A stretch of DNA of 21,774 nucleotides from Chromera velia (Eukaryota; Sar; Chromeraceae). How positions within the stretch are numbered: the first letter of the stretch is position 1; each line of letters begins with the position of its first letter. The stretch lies in assembly GCA_018398765.1 (NCBI GenBank), contig JAHBMJ010003962.1, positions 12,501-34,274 on the forward strand, written 5' to 3'. The notes beneath the pieces were generated by a model. The model was not told the origin of the DNA and did not search any database. It saw only the letters and a list, made by a program, of their open reading frames with translations. Of this stretch, positions 1 to 21,774 are shown piece after piece. The translations under genes and the position numbers were made by a program.

Positions 1-27
1 AAAATCCACGGAGACTGGGCCGCATAC
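1..27 (-). other. ABC transporter exon edge: NBD1 Q-loop
   Basis: After the acceptor CTTGCAG the minus strand reads YAAQSPWIF, the classic MRP NBD1 Q-loop, in which Gln contacts the nucleotide-bound Mg. The window ends inside this exon. This reading requires the previous exon to end in phase 2. Confidence 0.9.
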
Positions 28-3000
28 CTGCAAGCATGTGAGGAAACAAACGACCAAGGAAGAAAAGAAGAGCAGCCAGAAGCGGCAGGAAGGAAGGAAG
101 GCGGCCCAAATGGGAGTCAATCTCAACTGAAAGGACAGCTAATCCATCCAGTGCGGTTGGGTACACGGCAGCAAAAACGGAAGACGAGAAGGCACGTGGA
201 GAAAAAAAGAGCAAAAAACAGAAGAAGAAAGAGACATGTGGACCCAGAAACAAATATACAGGCCGAAAAGATAGACAGGCAAGCGATGGGGGAGAACGAA
301 CATTGAAAAGTGAACAGAAACACCGCATGCACCTCCCGCCCCACCCACCCACCCGAGGGGCGCAGTTGCGAGAGAGGACTCGAATGCCTCCGATATTAGC
401 TCGGCCCTTCCGACTCCCGCTGGGAGTGGTGCTGGGGGAAGGCGGACCTTCGCTCGTCCTGAATTCACATGCATTCGCACATGCAGACGCACACACACGT
501 CCGTACACACATCCATACACACATCTGTACATACACGCACAGGCATATGCATAGGCACACACATGGGCACACACCCAAGAAGGGGAAAAGAGCGAGAGAA
601 TGAAAGAGAAGGAAGGATAGAAAGAGGGGGAAGGGTGGGGAGATAGAGGAAGAGGCATCCTATGTCTCCCAGAAAGATTTATTTTCGCATACGGACTGTA
701 TGAGTTTAGCTATCGCAAGGTCTGCTCTCCCTTGTCCCACAGAAAAGAGAAAGAAAAAGACGGCGGGCGGAGGGAAACCAAATTCATTGACCAGATTCCA
801 CAAAAAAGCGGAGGCAACGTTCGGAGAACTGTTCACGATGACATACTATGCCAAACGGACCTCCGACGAGTTTCAATTCCCCGAGCACGGCCGCTAGCAG
901 ACTCGTCTTTCCAGCCCCCGAGGGCCCGACGACAACAAACAGTTCGCCTTCACAGACTTTCATTGAGATCCCTCTCAACACAGTCGCACCTCTCCAAAGC
1001 CCCCCTCCCCTCCCCCTGCTGCCGCCCCCCTTGCCCCACAGTGCCCCTCCCATCGTCTCTCCACTACGCTCTGTGCTGCGAGTGCGAACATGAGAGTGCG
1101 ATCGCGCAGAGATGGAGCGGGGGTCGCGGTCTCCCCCTGGGCCGCCGCAAAGAAACGCAAATGAGGAGACAGACCCCGATGAAGCAGATATGTGAAGGGG
1201 TCTCGACCCTCCTTCAAGCCCAGTGGACGATTTCCAGAACCCCCTCACCGTTGTGCTGCTAGTGGAACCTGCCGGCCCATACCCAGCGGCTGAGTAAGTC
1301 GAACAACTCAGCAGATCTCCCGTCGCAGCAGCAGTCTCAGCAGCAGGCGGATGCTGTACAGAGCAGCTCACGGCCCCGAGTCGCCGAAAGTCTCCAGGCC
1401 GTCTACACGCAACGGAAACGTACTCGGACCCCTCACCTGTGGCGTTCCACGAAAAGTCGGCACTCTCAAATTCAACCAACGGAGGGACTGGACCTGCCCC
1501 CTCCTCCCCTTCAAAGTCTAATCCTTCAAAATCTGAAGACGATGAGTTCCCCGACTCACTGTCACTAACCTGCTCAACAACGGGCTCCAGCGGAGCGCCA
1601 ACAAATACTCCAGAGGGCCGACGGGGATTCAGAGAGTCTCCAAGCTGGTGGTGCACAGCCTCTAGGGGAGACCCCTCTCCCTCCTCTTTCTCTCCTTCTC
1701 CATGATCCCCACAATTTCCCCCAGCGACTGTGCCCATTCGTTCTCTTTCAGGTTGACCAACAGAAGACAGACCCCTGGTTCGGGAACAAAAGGAATCGTC
1801 AGAGGACCCACCCGAGAGAGCAGACTCGGATGGAGCAACAGAGTCACACAGAAGCCCTAGGGCCTCGTGGTGGGCTGTGGAGTCTGTGCGGTCCCTTTCC
1901 CTTTCCCCTCGATGGGAGTGGTGCACCTCCTTGGAGGCGGCTCTCCTCCTGCTGCTGGTCGGCCTGCGCCCTCCGCCTTCTTTACCTCTGCCCCCCTCAC
2001 CACTTCCGCTCCCGTGGCCAGCTCTAGGGGAGGCAGACTGCCCCCTTTCGGGAATTGTAGGGGACGAGGGTGCTGCTCTGGAGGAAGAGAAAGAAAAGGG
2101 CCAAAGCAGAAGACCCAACCAACCCACAGTGCCCCTTTCCCTTCTCGAAGAGGAAGTTTTGTCTATCCCCCTTTCTCTTTCTCCGAAAGGAGGGGAGCCG
2201 CTGGCGGTGCGGCGAGACAGTCCACTGCTGTCTCCACTATGAGCTGTGAAAGATCGAATGCGCATTCCTGCTCGTGCCCCCCCCGTTGAATCTCTCTCGT
2301 ACTCTTTTGACTTGGAACGCAACTTTGAGTAATTCAAACTTCGACCCTTCACCGGAGGGGACTGAGAGTGGGAGTGGGACTGACTGCCCGCTGTTAGCGG
2401 AAGGCTCGACGAGTTGCTGCGATGGTCAGGGAGCCAAACACGAGAGGACGTACTCCTCCTGCTTCCGTGACCGTCTCTGATCCTTTCCCTTTCTCTTTCC
2501 CGCCGCCCCTCCCGAGGACATCCAGAGGGATCTACTGTGTCCGGACTCAACAAAGAGACCCGAACTCCCGACACAGCCTGAGCAGGATGATGCCTCTCAC
2601 GCCCCCCTGTCCCTGCAGTCTCAAAGCTCCCAGAGATAGATGCACCCCCGGCAGCCTGTTCCTGCCCTTCACATTCTGAGTTGTGGCTACAGCCAGGCCG
2701 GGGGCGCTCTCCTGAACTCTCTGCACCCGTCAGGGGAGGCGAGGGATCACCCCTGAAGTCCTCCCCCGATCCCCCACTCACCCCCGATGTCCTTTCCCCG
2801 CATCCTTCCCCCTTCTTCTGCAAACGGGACGCTGATCCCCCTGCTGATCCCCCCACCGTACCTGTCGAGGCTCCTTGGCCCCTGCCCCCCTTCTCCTTCT
2901 CCCTGTCTCTCTCCTTCTCACCGGGTAGAAAGGGAAGCTGCACAGTTTTCAGCTTGTTCAAAAACGCGGCCACGCGCGATTGGGGAAGCTTGGGGGGTGA

Positions 3001-5234
3001 CAAAGGCAAAAGAAATCTGCTGACCCGCCGATAGGACACGTGAGCGGCGACTAATTCATTCAGGAGCGTGGGAAGAGAATTCATTGACCAAAGGACGCGA
3101 TCAATCAACGTAAGGGCAGCGAAAACACCCCCGACAGACAAACGCTCACCCCGGACGACCAACGTGGTGAGAGTCGCCACTTTCACCAGCATAGGAGTGC
3201 AAAAATACAGATACGTGCCTAGCGCATGCATGTATTTCTTCGCCCGGAGTCGGAGCAGCTCTTGTTTCCGCACCGAGACCACCCTCGAGTACAGGAAGGC
3301 CTCCCATGCGAGCATCTTCACGGTCCGAATATTCTGGAAACACTCCTTGCAGGCCCTCAGACGGCCATCCCTGAAGGTCATCATTCTCCTCTGCAGGTGG
3401 CCTATTCGCAAAGTGATCAGCGACTGGAGGGACAGCAGGATCGCCACCACAGCCATGCAGGGAATAAACGAGGTCCGGACCTGCATGCAGGCATCCTTCC
3501 TTCATTCATTCATTGAGGGCGGGGAATTGCGGGCGTCCGAGAATTCAATCGGAACCAGAAACAGGCAAGCAGAGAAGCAGCCAAGAAAAGAACGGCAGAT
3601 GGACTGGTGGAAGAAAAGACAGAAAGAAAGAGAAGGAAACACAGAAGAGCTACAAAAGAAATGAGGAAGAAACCAATCAAACAAGACCACAACGCGAGAT
3701 AGAACTGATCTAGACAGGCCGACAGACGGCCTTCTCACCTGTACAGCCGTCTGCTCAACTGCACGTCATGTTGACTTATACAAGGCAGGTGAAGCACATC
3801 AAGACGAACGTACGTGGACGAGTCCACGCAGTATCAATCCGTCCCCACATCCACCTACCGACAGAAAAACATACCTACCTACCCTCCTACCTGCATGTAA
3901 AGTTGCAAAATGGAGGCGAAGAGCATCAGCGGGGTGGCCCAGCACTCGTGAGCCTGCAGTGTCGCTTGTTGGATCTTCTCGGTGTCCACGGACATGAAGT
4001 TGTTCACTTCACCACTTGAAAAGCACTTACTGCTCGCGCGTGTGGGGGCAGGGGCGCCCACCCGAGGGGCCCCTCCCGCCCCCCCCCCAACGACTGCTGC
4101 TGCGGGTCCGTGTCGGGGAGACGGAGACGCCGCAGAGACGGACATGGGTAGCGCCCACGCGGAAGCGGATGCAGATGCACCCAACCCCGACTGCGTGTGT
4201 GTGTCAGTCAGGGGTGATGCCCCATTGGGTGTGCATGCAGCCTCTCTACCTGTCCCTGCCCCTCCTTCTTGAGTGGCGTGTCCGTACTGCCTGGAGAGAA
4301 CCTGATTTTGCTCTGACTGAGGGGAAGTCGGAGAGAGCGACACGGTAATGCTAACGGTGTCTCCCTCCCCCCGCCTCCCCCCAGAGGAGGAATACACAGG
4401 GGGGTAACTTATTGCAGGGGCAGAGATGGACGGGGGGACTGACAACGGGGCAGCAGCTCCGCGTCCCCCGTACGCTCTCATTCTTCGGACTCCCTCTGCA
4501 TTTGGTCCACCCGTCTCTGCTGCGCCTTCCTCAGACACTCCCCTCCCCCCCCCCGAGGCAGAACCACCAGATGAGGAGGCAACAGGGATTTCACCCACAA
4601 GAGCCCCTCTCTGTAAGGTGCGCACAAAGATTGCGCTGATCAGAGCGGCCCTGACTCTCATGCCGACCTTCCGTAAACCGAACTGGAAGTGGACTGACAC
4701 AAACGCACCCACGAAGGAAATGGCCATCAGTCCGAGCCCGTAGTACGCCCCTGTGATCTGTTTCCAGTCTCCTTTTTCAACGAAGGTAACAAGACGGTTG
4801 AGGAGAGAGGGAGTCGCAATCATACACAGGACCTCAATCAGACGCAGAAAGCCCAACCAATAGAGGGGAGGCAGAACAGAGCGATGAAGAGCCCGGAGAA
4901 GGGAGGGCTGAGACCTGTTCAGCTCAGGGATTTCGGAGAGGCGCGGGAAGGTAGTGACTTCAGCCCGCTTCTTTGACTTCTTCCTCTTCTCCTTGCTGGA
5001 CTTTGCACTTTCGTAGGCGGGGTAGATCTTTGCGACCTCGATATTCAGGTGGTGTATGAACGTTTCTGCGATGCGGGGGGCAGCCTCTGGCTCCCAAAGG
5101 TAAGGGAATGGTGTGAAGATTTCCCTCTCAACGTCTTCCCACTCGACCGACTGCTGTCGTCTGCCCACCCGCAGAAGGGAGTTCACCCACAGAAACAGAA
5201 AGCCACGAAGGCCCCGCCAAGCAGACGTCAGCAT
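1..5234 (-). CDS. ABC transporter, ABCC/MRP subfamily, N-terminal half (partial)
   Basis: This gene encodes an ATP-driven membrane exporter of the multidrug-resistance-associated type. Members typically move organic anions or conjugates across membranes; the substrate here cannot be read from sequence. The supported exons are 5234-3891, 3480-847 and 27-1. The order is: a pre-TMD segment ending in a W-V-N-S-L-L motif (residues 11-21), TMD1 (about 120-198 and 406-610), and NBD1 with FSW (about 1124), Walker A GPSGAGKT (about 1300) and Q-loop YAAQSPWIF at the window edge. The NBD1 signature, TMD2 and NBD2 must lie outside the window. The Met at 5234 suits a short MRP without TMD0. The open frame continues upstream to a Met at 5564, but those 110 residues resemble nothing I know. 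Two very long low-complexity insertions are present. The frame from exon 847 to exon 27-1 does not close directly, so a small exon is probably missing. Confidence 0.92.
28..846 (-). other. Intron region of the ABC transporter gene, possibly hiding a small exon
   Basis: On the sense (minus) strand this stretch is rich in TTTC/CCTT runs and TG repeats, like the other introns here. The donor GTATGT leaves phase 0, while the Q-loop exon needs an incoming phase of 2. A small exon, of length 2 modulo 3, is therefore expected inside. Between 360 and 420 a short open stretch on the minus strand (ELISEAFESSLATAPLG) ends at a donor-like GTGGGT. It was considered as coding, but it does not fit the missing NBD1 segment. 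Confidence 0.6.
489..572 (+). repeat. Degenerate CA/TG microsatellite in ABC intron
   Basis: The plus strand carries CACA-rich sequence with interruptions, which reads TGTG on the sense strand of the ABC gene. It is low complexity and the apparent ORFs across it are not genes. Confidence 0.85.
847..3480 (-). other. ABC transporter exon: end of TMD1, long linker, NBD1 Walker A
   Basis: The exon starts in phase 0 after the acceptor TGCATGCAG. It opens with a hydrophobic helix and the ABCC-type cytoplasmic block that includes VKMLAWEAF. The RVSRFLL block ends TMD1 near residue 600. A linker of about 500 residues rich in Arg, Ser, Glu and Gly follows, then VEFESADFSWN (start of NBD1), then GELFVVVGPSGAGKTSLL with Walker A at 904-927. 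About 150 residues separate FSWN from the next conserved strand VLRGISM, against about 20 in relatives. An intron from 1436 (donor GTGAGG) to 1071 (acceptor CAGCACAG) would keep phase 1 and remove most of the excess. The exon ends at a strong donor, GTATGT, starting at 846. Confidence 0.85.
3481..3890 (-). other. Intron within ABC TMD1 coding sequence (410 bp)
   Basis: The donor GTAGGA follows LQLYMQ and the acceptor TGCATGCAG precedes VRTSF. Phase 0 is kept and the hydrophobic helix continues across the junction. The sense strand of the intron is pyrimidine-rich. No other feature is seen in it. Confidence 0.88.
3891..5234 (-). other. ABC transporter exon: first part of TMD1 with a 205-residue insertion
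   Basis: The exon is 448 codons long and ends in phase 0 at donor GTAGGA. Residues about 120-182 contain two hydrophobic helices, followed by GMRVRAALISAIF, the conserved ABCC cytoplasmic loop. The next conserved block, GEVNNFMSVDTEKI, begins near residue 408. In most MRPs these two blocks are separated by roughly 15-20 residues; here about 205 residues rich in Gly, Ser, Ala and Pro lie between them. The insertion has no stop codon and no clearly better intron pair was seen, so it is read as coding. An unnoticed intron remains possible. Confidence 0.85.
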
Positions 5235-5936
5235 CACGATGACAGTACGACTTCTGCTACGTGCTGCAGCAATCTGTTTCGTTTCAGCTTGAACCAAACC
5301 CTCCGCAAAGCTCAGTCTGACTTGACTTGGTGAGCCACGCTTGACGAGAGGAGTGTGGGCAACACCGAAACAGAAAATGAAGCAAACATGAATGGTTGCA
5401 TTTCGTGCAATGCTGTCGTTCGTGTCCTTTCTTGAATGTAAGTAGGCAGCTTCCCCCCTATACGCAGTACTACAGCAAGAGAAAGCGAGTGCAGCAACAG
5501 AAAGTTCTGTGGTGGAATTGGAATTAAGTGGAAAGAAAGAGACAGGACTGCGGATCCTCCTCACCGTGCATGCTGCAGCAGTTGAAGTCGGGAATCATTC
5601 GAACAGGATTGGGGATCGTTTTCAGTACTGCGCATTAAATAAACGGTCTGGCATACACGTTCTACACTCATGTATGTCAGAATGTGTGGCAGCGAGTAAT
5701 AGCGAGTGTGTGGGCACGATGATTAGGAGAAAGGAGACAGCTATAGGGCTGTGGTGCGATCATATTGCGATCATGCATTCTGTGTGCTGCTTGCATGCAT
5801 TAATTTTAATTACGAGCCCGGCCGAGCTTTTTCTCAGGCGCCGCGCGGCGCGCGGGCAGCCGCGGCCCCCCCCTGCATGCATGCATGGACACAACCGCGC
5901 CCCGCGAACCATGCAAAGGGGACACACAAAATATTT

Positions 5937-5948
5937 CTTATATATAAG
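5937..5948. promoter_or_regulatory. Palindromic TATA-like box
   Basis: CTTATATATAAG is perfectly self-complementary, so it could in principle serve either of the divergent genes. It lies about 700 bp from the ABC Met at 5234 and about 750 bp from the Met at 6700, which is far for a core promoter unless 5' UTRs are long or contain introns. Confidence 0.25.
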
Positions 5949-6142
5949 ACGGGATACACCCAACCAGTTGGGTGGGTGCCTCGGGGGGCCATTTAGGGGG
6001 TCGGCCATAATTTGATTGCATGATGAAAACCATCAGGGGCTTGGGCATGTCTTGCCTGCAACGCATGGGCAAATGGCGGGGGCCACGGCAACGTGCGCAA
6101 AATATGCTTTTCGGGACCGCGCATGAACACAGATGCAATTAA

Positions 6143-6248
6143 CTCCGTGCGAGTTACTTGAGGGGCACGTATCATGAAGAGCGAAGTATCGATATGTGAT
6201 ATATATTATAATGCGATCGCGGCTCCGTGCGAGTTGCTTGAGGGGCAC
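6143..6248 (+). repeat. 26-bp direct repeat, two copies 80 bp apart
   Basis: Copies lie at 6143-6168 and 6223-6248. They differ at one base (A or G at position 14 of the repeat). Both begin CTCCGTGCGAGTT and end CTTGAGGGGCAC. The sequence between is AT-rich and includes a TATATATTATAA stretch. The element could be a regulatory site or a remnant of a dispersed repeat. Confidence 0.85.
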
Positions 6249-6347
6249 ATTTTTGAATTTGGGCGACACACCGACAGCATGCAGAACCGAATCCCCCCCC
6301 AAAAAATGAAAAAATGCGTTATGCGGATGCGTGCGATCTCAGGGCCT

Positions 6348-6367
6348 CTCTGCTGATCTCAGCAGAG
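6348..6367. repeat. Perfect inverted repeat with 9-bp arms
   Basis: The arms CTCTGCTGA and TCAGCAGAG are separated by 2 bases. The hairpin lies about 340 bp before the coiled-coil start codon, in the divergent region. Its function is unknown; it could be a dimeric protein-binding site. Confidence 0.6.
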
Positions 6368-6429
6368 CTGAGCTGCCCCCTGAGGCGACGGTGTCTTAAA
6401 TTATACGGGGGGGGGTTATGAGAAACGTG

Positions 6430-6480
6430 CGCGCCGCCGCATGTGACCCACGCGCCGCCGCAGTACATACGCGCCGCCGC
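6430..6480 (+). promoter_or_regulatory. Three identical GC boxes with helical spacing
   Basis: The 11-mer CGCGCCGCCGC occurs at 6430-6440, 6451-6461 and 6470-6480, so the starts are 21 and 19 bp apart, about two helical turns each. The cluster is 220-270 bp upstream of the Met at 6700. This arrangement is typical of sites bound side by side on one DNA face. No factor can be named. Confidence 0.45.
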
Positions 6481-6699
6481 CTTATAAGTGGGGCTTTTTG
6501 TAAGGCTTGGGGGGAGGGGGGGGGTTTTGAGACACCGTCTTACAAAGATTTTTTTGTGCGTCCCCCAAAGATCTGTCGATGGATCGAACACGCACGATCA
6601 AATCTTAATTTTCGGTATATAGTGTTCGGAAATGTAATATACTAATCTGTCAAGCCGTCCTGCCCCAGCTCAGCTTGTCAAGCAGAGTGGAAAGAGGGG

Positions 6700-19446
<12,747 letters not shown>

Positions 19447-19464
19447 TACAAATTGAGCCCAGCT

Positions 19465-19477
19465 GCCCAACTTGGGC
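19465..19477. repeat. Short perfect inverted repeat after the coiled-coil gene
   Basis: GCCCAA and TTGGGC are separated by one C, about 20 bases after the stop codon and at the border of the AT-rich spacer. It could be chance or the edge of an inserted element. Confidence 0.4.
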
Positions 19478-19586
19478 GCTAATATCAGTAAATGATCAAT
19501 CAATATTATTTCTAAACCTAGGCGCCGCAGATAGAAAAAAAAATTAAAAACGAAATCGCTATAATTACTTTTTTTTTGTTAAACAA

Positions 19587-19592
19587 AATAAA
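19587..19592 (+). terminator. Candidate polyadenylation signal for the coiled-coil gene
   Basis: AATAAA occurs about 140 bases after the TGA at 19446. The surrounding DNA is AT-rich, so a chance match is quite possible. Confidence 0.3.
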
Positions 19593-20981
19593 ACAAACCG
19601 ATTGAACTGAAGCAGACATCGTGTGTATTAAACACTTTGCATATTATAAGATTCATATTCCGTAACATTGTGTAGAAATTCAAGTTGTGTCTAGAGTTGT
19701 ATATTTAACCCTCTAGGTAACATTTTGTTAGTGACGTTAGAACAGTTAAATAAGATATACATATTTATATAACATTATTTTATAGTTGATCGATTGATTG
19801 ATTAATAGGTTCCGCACTATAATTGAACTAGCAATTGAATAACCTAGTGAATAATAGTTCCTAAAACAGTTCTCTATCAATGTAATACGCCGTTAATACG
19901 GAATAACAATTAATAGCAGCCAATCTAGCAATTAATACATGTCAATACAAAAAAACACTAGAAAAAACAGTATCAGCAATATTCTGTAACATTCTGCAAC
20001 ACGTACAAAACAAATTGATGATGATAATGCATGCATGATACCACGTGATCATGATGAGATGACTTAACCCGCCAGCCATCGTGTCCCAATGGTAAAGGGC
20101 AGTCTGTGAGCATTCAAGTCATTTTGTAAAGCTAGGAGCACGCTAGCGATTACTCATCTGAATTATAGAATATACTATTTTAGACTCAAATTTAGAGCTT
20201 TATTTTAATAAAGTCATCGGGTACTATAAATGTTTTTTAAAATGATAATACGTAGCTTAATTGTTACTGAGTTGTAAGTGAGGCCGCGCATGTGAGTTGT
20301 AGTGAGTTTTTTTCATAAACCACTAGCAGATTTGGACTTCTATAACGATAGATGCGTTTCAGACTAGCTAATTTACAAACAGCGACTAGAACAGCGATCT
20401 CCGAGTCATCCGCCAACTAGCCTGCTGAAGTGACTAAGAAAGACTGTTACAAAGTAAAAACTGGAATAAAAAATGATTTTAAATTTTAAAATTGTGAAAA
20501 AACTGATGAAAAGTGGATGTGTACGGGAGTTCAAAGCCTTTTCGCTCTTTTAAGTAAAGTTGAGACACTTTCGAAGGCGATAAATTATCTGATAAATTTT
20601 TCTATATGCAATATTGTGTTATGGATAGGGAAATCGAACAAACCTACATACACACGTATATCATCAGTATATTATATAAGCTGTTGAAGCTGATGTTTGA
20701 AATTACTTTAAATGAGAAACCATTCCAGCTAGCGAAGTTTCTTCCGAAGAACAGAAGTTTGCATTCTCTCATTTACGGGTCTTGCCTTCAAAGAGACTTC
20801 GTCACTCTGCCTGACGCTGCCAGTGCTGGGAAAGTATGAGTTACGCTCTGGGTACAGCACTGCTGGAAGAACCTCTTGCAGGTTAGCAGGAGGGTCGCAG
20901 CTCTCTAGATTTGGGTTTGATATCAAGTCGTTGTCAGGCAAAGCTCCCGTAGGCAGATGGCTGCTTGCTTCTGGTTGGTGT

Positions 20982-21680
20982 TTAGTCGAACAGGTCGAAG
21001 TCCATAGCCTCCTCCTCTTCCTCCTCAACCGCAGCGGCCACGGGGGCAGCAGCGGCGCCGGCATCACCGCCCGAAGCGGCAGCCGGTGCCGCAGCAACAG
21101 CGAAAGCCGAGGGGTCGGCAAGGTAAGCGCTGCACAGAATCGTGAAGGAATGAAAGAAAGTCGCTCAGAGAAAGGTCGGACCACTGGACTGGAATGAACA
21201 ACATCAAGACGTTCTCAAAGAGAAAATTTGGATTCTCAAGGAGGTGAAACGGTTTCCTTGCAACGAACCGAAGAGAGAAGAAGAGAGAACGAGAGTGCTG
21301 GAGAGCAGCAGAACGGACGTTCTGCACTGGATCAGTGAACTCAAAGACTGCCTGCTGCTTTGGGTGAATCGGGATTAACCATTTGAGACCACCAGACACC
21401 CGACCAGAATTCCCTCCACAGACAGAAGCAGCCCCATGAAGGCAGCAAAGAATCTGCGCCTCAAGAAACACCCCTCTCCCACCCACCCCATTCACATACA
21501 CACCCACCCACCCATCCACTCTCCCACTGACCGGATCATCTCCATCTGAGGAAAGGTGTAGTCGGAGTCGATCACCAGACCCACGCAGTTCTTGTAAGCG
21601 CGGAGGAGGAGATGGGGGAGGGCCGCGGCGGTGGGGATGTGGGTGGCCAGGGAGAGCGCCGCGATGTTGCGGAGTCCGGT
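20982..21680 (-). CDS. RPLP0: 60S acidic ribosomal protein P0 (uL10), C-terminal part
   Basis: P0 is the base of the ribosomal stalk. It binds the GTPase-centre rRNA and the P1/P2 proteins, and its flexible tail recruits translation factors. Two exons are clear: 21680-21532 encodes [19 protein letters not shown] through [15 protein letters not shown], and 21129-20982 encodes [11 protein letters not shown], an Ala/Gly-rich hinge, six Glu, and the end AMDFDLFD before TAA. The junction falls inside the Arg codon, with donor GTCAGT and acceptor TGTGCAG. The 5' acceptor is taken as CATGCAG just before 21680; an in-frame TGA a little further upstream shows that the exon must start nearby. About 98 of the usual 300-320 residues are in the window. 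Confidence 0.96.
21130..21531 (-). other. Last intron of the P0 gene (402 bp)
   Basis: The donor GTCAGT and acceptor TGTGCAG restore the conserved [16 protein letters not shown] sequence exactly, so this intron is well supported by protein homology. The sense strand begins with TG-rich repeats (21480-21525). Confidence 0.93.
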
Positions 21681-21774
21681 CTGCATGCGCATGTCCAGAG
21701 TTGGCCGTTCGATGGGAGAAGCTCAAAGTATTCGTGAGGAAGCCCAAAACGCCAGCCAAGAAGAGAAAGAGAGC
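21681..21774 (-). other. Probable upstream intron of the P0 gene
   Basis: On the minus strand this edge sequence is pyrimidine-rich at the far end, and it has a stop in the P0 frame near 21718. It is therefore read as intron leading to the acceptor at 21681-21683. Confidence 0.6.

Larger units (their letters stand above)
5235..6699. promoter_or_regulatory. Divergent intergenic region between the ABC transporter and coiled-coil genes
   Basis: The two flanking genes are transcribed away from each other, so both promoters, or a shared one, should lie here. The part from 5235 to 5564 is open in frame with the ABC gene and may be an N-terminal extension. The rest has no convincing gene. It holds a 12-bp self-complementary TATA-like box CTTATATATAAG (5937-5948), runs of GCATGC, a very GC-rich patch near 5839-5866, the 26-bp direct repeat, a hairpin and three GC boxes. 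Which elements act is not shown by the sequence. Confidence 0.5.
19447..20981. other. AT-rich convergent intergenic spacer
   Basis: The coiled-coil gene ends on one side and the P0 gene ends on the other, so both 3' UTRs are here. From about 19440 to 20750 the composition becomes strongly AT-rich, with TTAAT and TATA runs, and microsatellites disappear. A 77-codon ORF at 20606-20839 has no recognisable features and is not called. No tRNA or transposase was identified. Confidence 0.85.

Noticed and set aside
784-3034. Plus-strand Pro/Ser-rich ORFs opposite the ABC exon
   Set aside because: They are shadows of the GC-rich, Arg/Gly/Ser-coding minus-strand exon.
5509-6015. 168-codon plus-strand ORF in the divergent region
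   Set aside because: Its sequence is Cys/His/Arg-rich without family features and overlaps the possible ABC N-terminal extension on the other strand.
20080-20125. tRNA-like stretch with GGTAAAGGG and ATTCAAGTC
   Set aside because: It has partial A- and B-box resemblance, but the spacing is too short for an anticodon arm and no acceptor stem pairs.
20606-20839. 77-codon plus-strand ORF in the AT-rich spacer
   Set aside because: It has no recognisable motif, lies in the P0 3' flank, and its length is within chance expectation.

Overview
The window is nuclear DNA of a eukaryote with long, intron-rich genes. It holds parts of two genes and one complete gene model. The GC-rich coding sequence, long low-complexity insertions in a conserved protein, and introns packed with TG, CT and TCTG microsatellites suggest a protist, perhaps an alveolate of the chromerid type. 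That placement is an inference and was not tested by any search. All coordinates come from reading the sequence by eye, with splice sites accepted only where the reading phase closes.

Layout. (1) Positions 1-5234, minus strand: the N-terminal half of an ABCC/MRP-type ABC transporter, with TMD1 and the start of NBD1. The gene runs off the left edge just after the NBD1 Q-loop. (2) Positions 5235-6699: a divergent intergenic region with a palindromic TATA-like box, a 26-bp direct repeat and three helically spaced GC boxes. (3) Positions 6700-19446, plus strand: one gene of about 20 exons, reconstructed by hand, encoding a long Glu/Arg/Ala-rich coiled-coil protein that I do not recognise. (4) Positions 19447-20981: an AT-rich convergent spacer whose composition differs sharply from everything else. 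(5) Positions 20982-21680, minus strand: the last two exons of the ribosomal stalk protein P0 (uL10), whose 5' part lies beyond the right edge.

The three genes show no functional link: membrane transport, a probable structural or cytoskeletal protein, and translation. The most unusual signals are in the splicing and the introns. Donor sites favour GTCAGT, with C at +3 in 13 of 19 introns. Several donors sit at the head of GTCA tandem repeats. One intron carries two separate structures in which exact 37-38-bp direct repeats flank a palindrome. A TG microsatellite has an exact 32-bp higher-order period.
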